Below, piece after piece: positions 1 through 13,500 of a stretch of 64,000 bases of DNA. Below the pieces are notes generated by a model. That model worked only from the letters and a program-made list of their open reading frames with translations, was not told the DNA's origin and did not search any database. The DNA is from Schistosoma mansoni (lineage: Eukaryota; Platyhelminthes; Trematoda; Strigeidida; Schistosomatidae), in contig NC_031495.1 of assembly GCF_000237925.1 (NCBI RefSeq), positions 58,773,115-58,837,114 on the forward strand, read 5' to 3'. A program made the position numbers and the translations under genes. How positions within the stretch are numbered: position 1 is the stretch's first letter; the number at the start of each line of letters is the position of its first letter.

Positions 1-37
1 TATTAGCAAAATAATTATTTTTACCTTTCATTTCTAG

Positions 38-2060
38 AAAATCCTTCAACCACCGGTATTCGAAATTCTAGTGAATTACGTAAAAGTCAGGATGTTATGG
101 TATGTATCCTTTTTATTTATAACAGAACACTTAAATATTCACATTTATTTAACGTAAAAAATTAATCTAGGGTGAATAACATTAATATAACTGTGATATA
201 AACTTAATATTCACATTCACCCCAACATTAAAAAAAAAACAAGTTTTAACGCCTTCCCGCTATGCACTCCTCAAAGATGTCACCCAACGATGTCAATAAT
301 TTTAAGAATTATGTAATCCTTTGTTATTGCTTTATGATGGATATAAAAGCCTTTAATTTGTGCATTGACTACCTTTTTTAATAAGAATGAGTTCTAGTAA
401 TCAATCGTAGTTACAGCCTGAGATAATTTACTTCTCAGCATGCTATCTTTAGATATTTAAACGAAAAAAGTGTGCCTCTAGACATGCTAAGCACATATTT
501 TGGTTATACTTAAATTGATCACCATGTTCTTCTCAATATTTACGGACATACCCTCAAGATTTGTTGCGACGGCTAAGGAAAAAAACCCATGGTCATCTTA
601 ATGTCAGCAATCGAAGGTCATGCGTATACTTTTTCATTCAACTAATGAAAACTATCTGACAAGATAGGCAGACAAAATCTGCAAAATTTCTCACTTCACA
701 TAGTTTTCACATTAACAAAACAAACTTTTATAAATTACTGACTAAAAGTCATTTAATTCTACATAAATTTCTCTTCATGTAACATTTCGGTTGCTGTGAC
801 TTGAGTCAAGTAGAATTACAATAAATACCAAAATCTAGAAATTAGTATTTGTAATCATTCTGGATAAGAAATTCTTATAATAGGAAGTGGTCAATAGAGA
901 ATATTCATTGCAATGAAAACTGATTTATAATTAACGGAGATGATAATTGTGCGGTGGAATACTGTCTTATTGATTAAAGACCTTAATAAAATATTTTACA
1001 TTTTGAAGAATCAAATGTTTGTATTTATTTCTTTTATCTTTTAGATGAAATCACATATCTCATCAAATAACCCGAAGGAAGGGATACCACAAAGCAATAA
1101 TAAACGAGGCTTACCGTCAAGTCAAATACGGTATGTTATTGGATTATAGTATTTTAATAATAATAACAAAGATTTCGAAAATTGAGTAACAATTGGTACA
1201 ATAGAGTTTAGCTGGATTATGAACTTATTACATGTTTGTATAAAACATGCCTATAGCCATAATGAAAATTCTACAACTGAAATTAAACAATAAAGACATT
1301 TTGCAGATAACTAAGGATTTCTAGAATCAGCCATAACTTGACGGAAACTAGAACCTTTCAGCTCAAAATGCAGTCGCAACAATTAGGAGAGGCAGATAAT
1401 CTGCGAAGTCTTGGTCGTCCAGCTGCATCCTAACTAGCCATTGTATCCCATGCTTCCCCATCCCAGATGTTGATGTCTTCATGATCCAGTAGATCACCAG
1501 GAGAAAGAGAAAGGGTTAGAGTAACATTTTCCTGGTTAGCGTCGTTTTAGCGAGTTAGTTTTCTATGAGATGGGGTCGCCAACTCCATGCCCAACCCTCC
1601 TTCCTTATCCGTGCTTGGGACTGGCAGTAGCCCCCGGAGGGGCTACAGGCGAGTCGCAAAAATTACTGTCATACTGAATCGTTCATCAAACATTTTCAAG
1701 ATTAATACACCAAAAAGTTCAATACTAATCTAAAATAAAAAAAACTTTATCAAAGACACATCTAATGACGTAAATTTTCAATATCCAAAGAGATAAAATT
1801 TACAAAGTTTGTTCTATTTCTCTAAATTCCTTCATTTTATTCACCATTAAGCTTAATACAATCATATATAATAAATTTATTTATTATTTCATTTTAGTCA
1901 ACCAACACATACAAGCAAAACAACTAGTCATACACAAAACAGCTTGAAAGGAGTAACGAATGAAAAATCTAATAAAGTTTGTTCTGAATGTGGTTATACA
2001 TTTCCAACTTCAGCTGCAAGATTTTGTCCTGAATGTGGTGTACGACGTATGGTAGTTTAA
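38..2060 (+). CDS. 3' end of a split gene with a C-terminal zinc ribbon (partial)
   Basis: Three exons join in phase: 38-99, 1045-1130 and 1898-2060. Each has an AG acceptor, and the first two have GTATGT donors; the stop TAA is at 2058-2060. The visible 100 or so residues are Ser/Asn/Thr-rich and polar, then end in a short zinc ribbon, CSECGYTFP...FCPECGVRR, with two CxxC pairs about 13 residues apart. Such ribbons usually bind one zinc ion structurally; this one lies only a few residues from the C-terminus. The 5' exons are left of the window. I do not recognise the protein family. The exon chain and the stop are well supported by splice sites and phase; the function is not. Confidence 0.75.
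1395..1665 (-). mobile_element. decayed RTE-type LINE debris
   Basis: The first 100 nt, read on the minus strand, match the reverse-transcriptase stretch of the better-preserved RTE fragment at 24480-25345 (the segment next to its FADD motif at about 25255-25340). The rest, with a GC-rich piece around 1570-1660 (a GGAGGGGCTAC-type run), looks like further LINE sequence. No open frame survives. It sits in the last intron of the zinc-ribbon gene. Confidence 0.5.
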
Positions 2061-2950
2061 TTGCCAAGTATACATACATTTCCTTTTGAAACTATGATGT
2101 TATATTGTAATAACAATATTCCTCATAATAATACTAATAAATACTGTATTAATTTACTGAAAACTTCTGCTAATGCAGGTAATTAGACTTGAACTTTTCT
2201 TTTTCTCTCAATGTATGTATTTCAAAGAGATTTTACTATTCAGTACGCATAAAAATTTGCTCAATACAAATAAATTGATGTAATTATTTATCGATCTTTA
2301 CGATATTTCATATGGATAAATGTTGTCTCCTTCATAGTTACTGTCATGAATAAATACTTATTATCTATTCACCATATATAAACTGTTTAAAAACATTTAC
2401 ACATTCCATGTATCCAACACATATCATTTTAGATTATAATGACAAAGAAATCTTAAATTTCATTCAATGTTATACTCTAGATGTATATCATAAATAGTTT
2501 TGTGTATTCAATGTTTATCGTTTAGATTTAATTCATATTTATAATTCTCAATAATCATAGTTCTCTTTCTTTATTTTCTCTCTATAAAGATTCATTTTTT
2601 TCATTTTCTACAAAAATCATATTTCCTTTCATTTAATATTATAACACTTTATTAATGCATAATCTATCATTTTTATTCATGTATCTTTTTGATAAATTAA
2701 AATATAAAATTTAAACCCCATTGTTTTACAAATTGTTGTCAGCATCAACAACATCATAAATATCATCTGTTCGCAGTTATTTTATTGATAATTAAGATTA
2801 AACAAGCTTGAATAACTATCTTGTTTCTTTTTAATTTCCTGTCATATCAATCATATTCTGTCATGAATAATTAATCCATTGTCATTAAATACAATTTAAT
2901 AGTCCGTAGTTACAAACTGACTGATATTAAAACTGTACCAGGCTGATCTT
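2061..2950. other. 3' UTR and AT-rich spacer
   Basis: Apart from the candidate polyadenylation signal, I see nothing recognisable here: very AT-rich DNA with no open frame of note and no repeat shared with the rest of the window. Confidence 0.5.
2136..2141 (+). terminator. candidate polyadenylation signal AATAAA
   Basis: An AATAAA hexamer lies 76 nt after the stop codon of the zinc-ribbon gene, in AT-rich DNA. Position and sequence fit a 3' end signal. AATAAA is common by chance in such DNA, so this is only a candidate. Confidence 0.4.
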
Positions 2951-2956
2951 AACACA

Positions 2957-3352
2957 GTGGTTATAATGGCTAACCTAGAGAACTGGAGTTCCATCACTGG
3001 TGTTATTTCATGGTGGACACGGCGAGTCCACCTAGGGGAGTTGGAAAACCCTCATTCCAAACCAATGGTACACATGGGCTCCAGTATCCTGAGGGAACAA
3101 ATGACCTATGAATCAATCGTTGGTCATCGGCTACCATAGGACTGCATCTCCTCACAATGCTCCACTGCCTTGTGGATCAGACCTTCAGGTTAAAGGCTCC
3201 GGGTGTGGCCTCCTAGGAAAACCACCTGTTTCAGTTTGGGCACCTGGGCAGTATCTCAGCCTTCTCACAAATCGAATGAGATTTGTGCGGCGCATATGCA
3301 TTCGGTGCCCCTTTGTACCAATACTTGTGTGTTTAAATAAATAAATAAATCC
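2957..3352 (+). repeat. TAAA-tailed retroposon-like repeat, copy 1
   Basis: This repeat ends in a TAAATAAATAAATAAA tail. It matches 49970-50300 (same strand) over about 340 bp, and its last 100 bp match 20682-20785 in reverse. The tail and the dispersed copies fit a 3' end of a non-LTR retrotransposon or a SINE. Short open frames across it are not conserved between copies, so it is not treated as coding. Confidence 0.65.
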
Positions 3353-6300
3353 ATCACTGGTAGCGTCAAAGGTGTACACTGCTAAAGAGTCCTATATTCA
3401 GACAAAACAGCTGTCCAGTACTCCTTGGTTTTTAATGTCACCTTAACTGTAACAATCACAACTTAATTTGTTTCCTAAAACTTTGTCGAAACGAATTTAA
3501 TCCAAATTAATTTTTAAAACCTCCAATTAATAACATGCAGGTATTTAATGACTGGATTTTTTGTTTAATTGAAACTCAATTTTCAAAATATTAAATGGAT
3601 TAACAGTATCCATATAATACATGTAAACATCCGACAAAACAATCTTTCGATATGCATAAAGTTCCATATTCATAACACACTACTTATTTACAATAAATTT
3701 ACCAATATGTTACATAAATCTTATTATTATCATTAAGATTACTTACGAAAACTCATGATTTTGTATTATATGAACTAAAACCGAATGAGTCAAGCTTTAC
3801 AAAATCTAAAAGCTCTTTACTTCTAATAGTATCTAAAACTATTTATAGATTTATGTAACATCTAAGAACAGAACAACATTTATACAACGTTGATTAATTT
3901 GTATTTTATATTATATAAGTGTACACTGACACCAAAATATGTGCACTATTAAACAAGAATACAGAAAACTATAAGATCACTTAGGCAAACATATACTGGG
4001 GTAAAACGTCTCCTATTCATGCTAACATCTTTCCCCATCAATTAAACAGAGTGCATATCGTCGTTCAGGGAAATACAGTTCATGTCATAATAACAGATTG
4101 CAAAGGAGTAACTTTGATAAACATCTTATCACTTTAATACGAATGAATCACCTATAAGAACAAGTGGCCTGAGCAACAGCCGAATCTTATTAATTTAGGT
4201 ATCCGTATATCGCTAGTCTTATGGTAACGTAAGAACATGATAATAACCGGGAATACCTACGAAATTTGTCTGTTGAATGCAAGTTTCATCAATAGTTACA
4301 AAAATAAGAAGCACTACAGATCGTTGTGATTGTAAACAGGACATTATCGCAAGAAACAAGTTTTTAACAGAGTATATTCCTAACGATTTCATGCTCTATG
4401 AAGGACTGGATGCACTGATCGGTTTATCGGCAACCGATCAGCGCTGCCGAACGAATCTTAAAGATACTGGACACTTCTCATGTACATTTTGTTTACTCTT
4501 AGCATTTTTATTAATCCACATTATTATTCTATCTCCCTCAATTCTCTTTCTGATTTGCTTCAGATTTAGTGAATTGTAGTGGCTGGAAAGCACTGAACTG
4601 GGGAGAACATTTCAATATAAAATCTACCTTGATAGGCGAGTCACTGGTGCACACCTATGTAAATGACGTGGTACCTCGTTCAGTTTAATGTGTATTTGTT
4701 TTATTCATCTCATGTGAAGCTAGGTTCGTTAGAGAACATCCTCGAAACACAAGAAATTACCTGCCCCATGGGAAAGTATTAAATTTTATTTTTATTATTT
4801 ATTTATTATTATTAGCTTTATTCAATATTATATTTTTTGGTACAATATAGAATTCTCAGCACAAAGTACTTCAACAAGTTTCCGTTTCTTACTTCTTCGT
4901 CCTTCCTGACGATCAATATTGAGTGATCGCCAGTTAGAACTTAGCAGCCCAGTTAATCGACATCTGGATAATGTACATTCTTCTCGCTGCATATTGCCAG
5001 CAACCACGATATCTCTGATTAAGGCTTCTGTAACCTTTACAGCGAAAGGTCTTACACTTTTCAGAAACGCACGAGATTAGATAACTTGTTGAAATATCTA
5101 GATGACAGGAACAGGTAGCCCAGATGTTTAAACAGGCCACCAATCTTTGTAAAATCGTTTGTATTGAAGCATACAGCTGAGTTCGAAATTATCCACAAAC
5201 CCAAACCACACCTACCAAGAGGTGTATATATACACACCCCTTTTGTGTAACAGAGGCGTTGTTTAAGCGTAACATGGAGCTAGATCTATGCGTTCAAACA
5301 TAGTTTGTAAGATCGCATTCTATATTATTACTTTGTTTCGTTCTATATTTCTGTATTTTCACATGATAATACTTTAAAAATTTTTATTCGTTATTTACAA
5401 ACCCTTCCAATTTTGAGTTATATCGCTAACCTTTTGTAAATTCAAACACAGTAAATTAAGATTCAGTTAATTCACTTATTATTTTAATCAAAACGATCAC
5501 CTGTAATGAGTTCTTATCCCTATTTATAATGGCCATAATTTACCAACCTATAAAATCGCACCAAACTTGAAATGAAAAAAACTATGTCATTATGTCTAAA
5601 GTAAATTCAACATATACGGAAGAGGTCAACTAACGAGGTCAGAGGTTAACCGAATAAGCCAAATAACATGAGTGCAAAACCAAACGAAGAAAACTAATTA
5701 CGCACAAGTTCATCAGGACAGACTGATTTACCAGTTGTGATATAACTAACTTCTGCACGAAGTAGGAGCTGATGATATTATTCACAAACACCATCAAGGC
5801 TTCACAAATAAGCTATCCAGCTCAAAGAACATATCAATCATCTAGATGTATTTCTGAACGTTGATCTACACATGTCCTATAATTTCTAATCAGCTTGATA
5901 ATCCAACTATTTATCGAAATGTATTCCATGATTTCCACTCATACTATTTACACATAGTTAAATAAAAAACCTGTTTGGGACTTTTCTTATCTCACTGAAA
6001 TACGACAGTACAGCTTTTAAAAACAAAATCATCGAAAATAAAATATTCTTCGTCCAATAAGACAAATACCAAATAGTACCCATATTCGTTGTGTGAAGTA
6101 TACAAAATGGGCACTAATCTATTGAACTGATATGAATGAAATCAATGAACTTATATTATAAAAAATACATATATTTATACCAACAATGTAAGTAACGCTT
6201 ACATTACTACTACTCAGTGATTTTGATTGGAAAACAAAACATAACAATGAAAGAAAGAAATTTACACAAACAATGAAGAAGACATCACAGTAAAAATATT

Positions 6301-7290
6301 AATGTATGAATACAGAGTAAGCAAAGAGAAACTTTAATAAAAACAGACTAAGATGAAGTGGGACTGCATTTAACAATCATCAATAAAACATCTCTTCTTC
6401 AGCTGGCTTGCTTTCATAATTTGTTTGGAATTGTACGTGAAATTACAACTCCGGTCTTGGGGTTTCTGTTAAGTAACAATGAGGGAAAAAATAATAAATT
6501 ATTTCTGCATAATAATATAACTGTTAATTATTTTTTATCAGAATACTACACACTAAAAAAGCTGAAAAACATCGTATTTCATATTTTACTCCAGTCTCCT
6601 TAAGCCGTTGCTATCAGGTGTCAAAAACCTGACTTATGTGTTCAAAAGGAGATGGTTATTAATCTTTTTTTGCCTTGATGACAAATATCCATTCGCTGCA
6701 CCTTAAACCTTTTTTTAAAACTCTTCCTTGCATTTATTACATCATTGAGTTTTATTTCAACTATCTTCCAAATTAGTAGTCTTATTTTATCAGCTGAGCT
6801 CTACTCTTTCCTATCAACGTCTACTCATTATGTAATCACTTGTTTCTGGTCGTTTGAACTGTTGTCACAATCAATGTTGTAGAATGTTCTTTTACATAGA
6901 GTATATATTAACAACATTCAATCTATCAAATTTATTTATACCCTTGATACTATACTAATGTGTCGTCAATATAACTTCCAACTAAACCGTTTCATGTAGG
7001 TAAATTAAACCCATTATGTAATTATGATTTTAAAATATCACAGGTTGTAAGCAGCTGACAAGAACCAACGAAATAAAATAAAATCATGCTATTCTGCTAG
7101 AATCTCTGTTCTTGCTTGTTTCACAAAGAATTCACATCATACAACTGAAAGTAACAAACAGAAAAATTCACAATAATGCTTTATATATTTCTGTAATGTC
7201 CTGTAGCCTTCGTGTGAAGTTAGTGTAGACGATTGACAGAAATAATCCTATTTTCACAAATGATCCACCTATCTAATTTAGATAGCCATT
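3353..7290. other. intergenic AT-rich DNA
   Basis: About 4 kb between two convergent genes. I see no convincing gene except the weak candidate exon listed separately at 4828-5076. The last exon of HYOU1 probably lies in this stretch but could not be placed. Confidence 0.45.
4828..5076 (-). CDS. unidentified open stretch, possible exon
   Basis: An 82-codon minus-strand open stretch runs from just after a TAA to a TAA at 4828-4830. Its composition looks protein-like, with alternating hydrophobic and charged residues (FAVKVTEALIRDIVVAGNMQ) and a basic RRSKKRKL patch resembling a nuclear-localisation signal. There is no early ATG. No splice site was fixed, although an AG lies near its start. It could be an exon of an unknown gene or a retroelement relic; I recognise no family. 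Confidence 0.22.
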   Translation of the reverse strand, partial: SRAFLKSVRPFAVKVTEALIRDIVVAGNMQREECTLSRCRLTGLLSSNWRSLNIDRQEGRRSKKRKLVEVLCAENSILYQKI

Positions 7291-7299
7291 GAATACCAG

Positions 7300-7410
7300 G
7301 AAGCACTGGGCGCACCCAACGGAGGAGTCCCATTCCAAGACGAATCAACCGTACAGTATTTCCATGTTTCCAATTGTGGTCTAACTCAGATCGGTTCAGG
7401 ATTTCAATAA
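7300..7410 (+). repeat. Sm-alpha-like SINE fragment
   Basis: This is a diverged plus-strand copy of a repeat also seen at 58050-58235. It has the GGAGGAGTCCCAT element, a GACGAA core and the downstream GGTCTAACTCAGATC motif. It overlaps the 3' side of the last placed HYOU1 exon. Confidence 0.5.
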
Positions 7411-7448
7411 AATATATTTTTATTGTGGATATAAACATTTAAACATAC

Positions 7449-7553
7449 GCGTAGTATCTTCCGTTGACTTTGTTGTAGGCTCTTCATCTGTTTTAAGAGT
7501 TCTAGGAATAGTTTTCTCATCATCATTGGTACTAGTTGGGGTTTGAGCTTTAT
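7449..7553 (-). CDS. HYOU1: HYOU1 last placed exon, acidic C-terminal tail
   Basis: The acceptor joins in phase to the exon at 8593-8797 and encodes a Thr/Asp/Glu-rich tail (DKAQTPTSTNDDEKT...). The sequence then reads C|GTATGT, a strong donor at 7448-7443. If the donor is used, a further exon at lower coordinates must supply the C-terminus. If it is not used, the frame runs on to a stop at 7420-7422 and ends RMFKCLYPQ, with no KDEL-like signal. The first reading fits the biology of the family better. Confidence 0.6.
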
Positions 7554-10500
7554 CTAGTTGGACAAAACAATATGGAATAACAATAAAAGTTGATTTCCAA
7601 TTAAATTCACCCAGAAAAACAGATACTATAAACAGTAGTTATTTAGAAAAAAGGGAGAAAATGGAATAATTCTGGCATGGTCGTGTTTTCGTAGTTTGAA
7701 AAATGAACTGATCTTATCTGGAACATAATTGAAAACTAGGAAGCACCAATACAGCTGTTTCGTCCTATTATGGAACTACACAACAATGCAAACGCAAAAC
7801 TCCAGTGAGAATCAGAGGCACAACCGAAGGTTCTGTGTCTGACAGCTTGAACTTTAAATTACTACCTGGTATCCAATGATGTACACATCCAACTTCGATC
7901 AACACTAGCTAGGATCTGTTCGTGACTTAGAAAACTCTGCCATCTCCATAAACCCTCATATACTAATAATAGTCATGTGTTCTCTAGTGACTAGTTTTAA
8001 GATGCCATTCCTGAAGTTCTAGTGAGATGTTGTGACCAGTGGATCTCAACAATATCGGGTGTGAGTTAGTTATCCACTGTGGATGATGAAAGACAGCCGC
8101 GCAGTATCGCTAATTGATTGAAGCTAGACGTGTAAACGATTGAATACCGGTTCACTTCAGGAATGACATCAAAAGTCCAAAGTTAGTTCCTCTCAGCAGT
8201 CATGAATAGCAACTGTTGAAGGATTTCATATTAGAACAAACCAACTATCCAGTGTTTCCAGGTTTTCAACGGTGGTCTAGCTAGGATCAGTTTGAGATTT
8301 AGGCTATCAAGAGAAAATATTTGTTGTCGAGAAAGACGTTTCATAAAAGCCACTTCATGTTTATATCCTCAAAAAAAGTAGATTTAAAAGAACTATGATC
8401 GACGCTAAGATTACGTGACAAATTTGACGATCTAATCTTTATTCCTCTTCAGGTACCCCCTACAGTATATCTCATGTTTTGTTTAATGTTGACTGTATAA
8501 ATAAAAGCGTGAATATATCTTTGAAAAGTAAGAAAGATAAAAAGTATGGCCAGAAACAAACTTTGTCCACAAAAACAATTACAACTACAAACCTTTTAGT
8601 GGATCTGTAGTATACATTTTGCTTTGTTCAGCAAACATACGCGCGATTTCTGATCTCCATAAATTCATTTTAGTGGTATAATAGTTGATTTCTCGGGATA
8701 ATTCACTTTCTTTACTTTGAATAGTAGAAACCAAAATCGGAGGATCTTCGTATGTTGGAGATTTGTCTAAAACTTCGGTAGATTCAGCTAACCAAGTCTG
8801 AAAGTAAGTTGTATGCATATATACATATAACCTAGTGTATAAAGTATACGATATAACGGTAAAGAATAACTGGAACTAGTTTACATTTTACCTCACTATT
8901 TTTTGTCAACCAAAAAACGATAACTTTTTTTGTATCCATTAAGCAGGGGAAAGCGCTATTTACATTATATTAATGATTATATAAAACCTGATATTGATAA
9001 TTTATATTGTGATGTTTAATCACTCTACCTGACTCCACAGGATGACCATCGATAAAATACGTATTCTAACTTCGGATATATTTTTGCGACTTATTACATT
9101 GTTACAAAATAGAAATAAAAATATATTTGTTATTAACTCTCTAACCAATGCTCAATTTATTTGGAACTATCAAGTCCAACCTTTGTATAGATACCTATAG
9201 AGATATAAAGTTGGAAACGAATAGTTTCTCGTATATGTATACTTCATGCATATGAATGATGGTCTTTGACTATTAACAGTCAAAGCTTATATGAAAGTAG
9301 ATAGAGTAAAATAGACAAACGAACATAAACAAGCACAAATATGTAGGAAATGTACATGGACAAAATTATATATGAATGCAAACAGTTTAACCAATAAAGT
9401 TACAATTACATATCCAAAGGTTAGATAAGTTCGTACAGTGGTTAATATCAATCTATCATTTCAACTAATCATACGACTGTAAATCTTATTGTCATGTTCC
9501 AATTATATATAGAGAGTCACCATAAATGACACAATAATATAGTTCTTTACTCAACATACATTCATTCGTATGAACACTGTATACTGTAATAGAAAAAAAC
9601 ACTGATACAACTAGCCAATGATACCTTTGATTCACCCATTTTATTTCTTAGTGTATCAATTTCAACTTCATTGAAGATATTTTTCCATGGTGATGATTCT
9701 TCTGAAGTTTGTTCAGAGCTATTACTTGATGCATTTTGTTGTTGTTCAGATGGAATGGTTCTTAATGTTTGCGAAAACAGTTTTGATAACTCAACCATTT
9801 CATTCAATGTTTTTTGGGCTAATTCGATTGTTTTATTAAACGATAGTATTGCTTTCGCACGATGTTTAATTTCAGTAGATCTTCTCTGAATGGGAATAAT
9901 TAACGATTGGATTTCTTTTATTCTGATATCATAATCCTAGAAAATAATTGAAAATTTATACTGATTACGTATTTTATTATTTGAGTATTTTTTTCTTAAA
10001 ATATCCAAACAGTATTCGTAACACCTGATAAACTGACATGATATGATGAAAAATTAGAAAGAGTGAATATGCACAGATTCAGAATGATGATTGAACGAGC
10101 ACGGTAAATAAACAACTATGTAGTCAAGATCAATGTTCATTATATACTATTTGTTTTGATATTTTAATAAACAGTACACGTTTAATTGGCAGTACCAATA
10201 AATGGGACTTTTTACTCATTATTTACTAAATTTTAAATAAGCAGTGATGAAAATCGACAACTTATTGACATCTTGCTCACTGTAATGCGTAAGAGCTCTG
10301 AAATTGATCCTGCATAGGAATGTAGAAGCGGAGTGATGAGGACAAGCAGTCCAAAGAGTTATTTGCGATCAATGTCACTTAGTGACGGCGATAATTACTA
10401 TTAACCCCCCGCTTCTGAAAATAATTGAGGCACAGGTTTTAAATGGATGCAAACAGCCATAGCTTTTTTGGTACCAAGTTGATTCTAGAGTAAGATGCAA

Positions 10501-13500
10501 ATACATATGAATATGCTACACTTATCCATGAACAATAAATTTGCACGAATTTNNNNNNNNNNNNNNNNNNNNNNNNNNNNNNNNNNNNNNNNNNNNNNNN
10601 NNNNNNNNNNNNNNNNNNNNNNNNNNNNNNNNNNNNNNNNNNNNNNNNNNNNNNNNNNNNNNNNNNNNNNNNNNNNNNNNNNNNNNNNNNNNNNNNNNNN
10701 NNNNNNNNNNNNNNNNNNNNNNNNNNNNNNNNNNNNNNNNNNNNNNNNNNNNNNNNNNNNNNNNNNNNNNNNNTTCTCTGAGCGCAGAGAACGAAATTCC
10801 ATAAAAAAAGTGATTGTCTAAACAGATTTATAGAGATTCTTTGTGAAAATTATATTCCAAATGAATGATTGGAATTTAAATAATTCCAATATATCATCCA
10901 GCAATTTTGTCTGAACTTCTTCAGGGTAATGGTTGAAATTAAAATTATCAAACAATATATAACTCTTAGCAATTAAATCTACACTAATAATAACATTCAT
11001 ATGTTGATTTCAGAAAGTATGAAGATCTGAGTCAGTGAGATATGAATAATGTGAAAAAGAGTATGTGTATGTGAGTATGTGTACCGCCATATTATTAATA
11101 GTTACTATTTAGTAAATAAATCCAGTATTTTCAGAAGGGGGTTTTTTGTGGAAATTTAGTATTTTCATAGTTGAGAGCGTGAGTCAATTGAAGCTAGACC
11201 ACCAGGGAAAACCTGGAAGAACTGGACGGCCGTTTCGTCCTATTGTGAGTCNNNNNNNNNNNNNNNNNNNNNNNNNNNNNNNNNNNNNNNNNNNNNNNNN
11301 NNNNNNNNNNNNNNNNNNNNNNNNNNNNNNNNNNNNNNNNNNNNNNNNNNNNNNNNNNNNNNNNNNNNNNNNNNNNNNNNNNNNNNNNNNNNNNNNNNNN
11401 NNNNNNNNNNNNNNNNNNNNNNNNNNNNNNNNNNNNNNNNNNNNNNNNNNNCAATTGACTCACGCTCTCAACTATGAAAATCAAGTATTTGTCAACTACC
11501 GAAGACATGATGATCATAATGTTTATCGAAAGAGAATTTATACATTTTATTTTTAAGAATAATTAAAAATACTTAAAAAATAATAATGCCTTATAAACTA
11601 CAGATCCGTACTCTATTAACTCGTCGAAATATTCGTTTTTAGTTTGAAATGATAAAACTTTTTTTGGCATGATCAAAGAGAGTGGATTCATTCAATTAAT
11701 CAACGGTATAGATATACAATATTCGATAAATAATTTACTACACGAAATCTTCATTTAACAAAGTTAAAGTCATAGGATCACATAAATATGAGATTAACTG
11801 ATTGTTTAATATCTCTACTTAAATGATAATCTACTACATTCTGTGACATCAAGAAAAGTATAAATGATGATAAACTCACGTTCTTTAAACCATCATGACC
11901 TTGTTCATCAAACCAACTGGATGCAGTTTGTAATACATTATCCAAATGTTTAAGTTCCTCTTCACTACCATATTTCCTGTAATCAGTTGAAATCATATCA
12001 TTTGTATTAATCAATAAGGTTTCAAGTAGATTAATAGATTGGTCCAAAGCAGCTTTCTCTTTAGCTGCTTCACGTAACTTCTCCAATCTTAATGCAACAA
12101 AAAACATAGACCAGTAAATTGTATGAAAAACAGAAAATATATATCTATAACATAATAAAAAGATTATTACCTTTAAAGGAATGACGGCTAAAAACGCATT
12201 ATTTATTAATATGTGGAAATTTTGATGTCAGATTACATTCATAAGCTTAATCAATCTATGAAATATCCCTACCATAATAAACCATGCTCTTCTGCAGAAA
12301 ACAGTACGGAAATTATGCTCTTACTCTCAAAACATTATTACACGATAGCATGGTAATAATTTATCTTATGTCCTCGTGTCGCAGATATACACATAAATAA
12401 AATGAAACCGGTTGTTAGAAGCCCAGAACTAATCAGTGGGTATTTATAGAGCCGTCCAGGATATTTGAAAAAGCATGAGTACAACGAGAATGCATCTAAT
12501 TAAATTGTCCCGTTTCAATACCAAGTTAATTATATAAGATTTGGTAATAGTATCTAAAGTATCAAGGTTGAGTAAAAAGTCAATAAAATGAAAATAAATA
12601 TAATAAGAAAATTACTCAATATAATTACCCTTTAAAAAGACAGATTTTTTTACAACTTACTTAGATTGTGACACAATCAATTCTTTAGCAGTTAAGTCAG
12701 GAAAATCTAAATAAACAGCTTCATAGTCAATAGGTTCAAAAAATGGTTCTGTAGACTTTGAAAGGTAAAAATGAAGTGTACAAATCATTAAAATAGTTTG
12801 TCATTAATGTACAAAATAACAATAATATGATAATAAAAAATGAACAGATATACATAATAAGCTTAAATGAGGAATGAAACTCAAACTGCATAGGTAGTAT
12901 GCATGCATGGTTCGATGAAAACACAAAACGAAATTAATTATAGCAACAAGGACCTATGATCAAAATCTTTGAATTAAAAGATAAATAATAAGATTTTACT
13001 ATTCAATGAAAGCAAATATAAGCAAATTACAACGTGATGCAAAGAAACTACCTTCACATCTACTGTCAATTGATCTTTCCCAGATACGTCATCATCATTA
13101 ACAGAAATAGTTTGGTTGTTTAAAATAGTCTGGAACAGTTAAAGAAACTCAATAGCTGTAATTGTATTCAAACCGAACAGAAATAATAGATTTTCTATAA
13201 CAATTATAAGAAATGAGGTCATAATAAAGCCATTGAACATACAACAAAAAGATATTTGTGATAGATATCAGTTGAGTGGTTTGTAATTAATAATTAGCGA
13301 TGAAGTAAATTAGGCACACTAAAATAATTATAAAAATCGGAATAAAGAAGTTATATCTCATTATACCAGTCAGTCAGTCCAACGAGAGAAAAAACGTGGT
13401 ACGTGTTTACAACGGTTCAAATTGCCACATCATATTAGCATGGCGAATTCCATAGTAGTAGAGGTAGTAACATTATTAGTAGTAAAAGAAAAGATCACGC

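Noticed and set aside
5700-5720. Possible HYOU1 last exon with a DEL motif on the minus strand
   Set aside because: The frame reads PDELVRN before its stop, so DEL is not C-terminal, and no acceptor in the right phase was fixed.
7220-7438. 72-codon minus-strand frame below the last HYOU1 exon
   Set aside because: It runs antisense through a SINE fragment, and its frame is not that of HYOU1.
10485-10821. Open frames of about 100 codons over 10485-10821 and 11146-11556
   Set aside because: They are artefacts of reading through runs of N.
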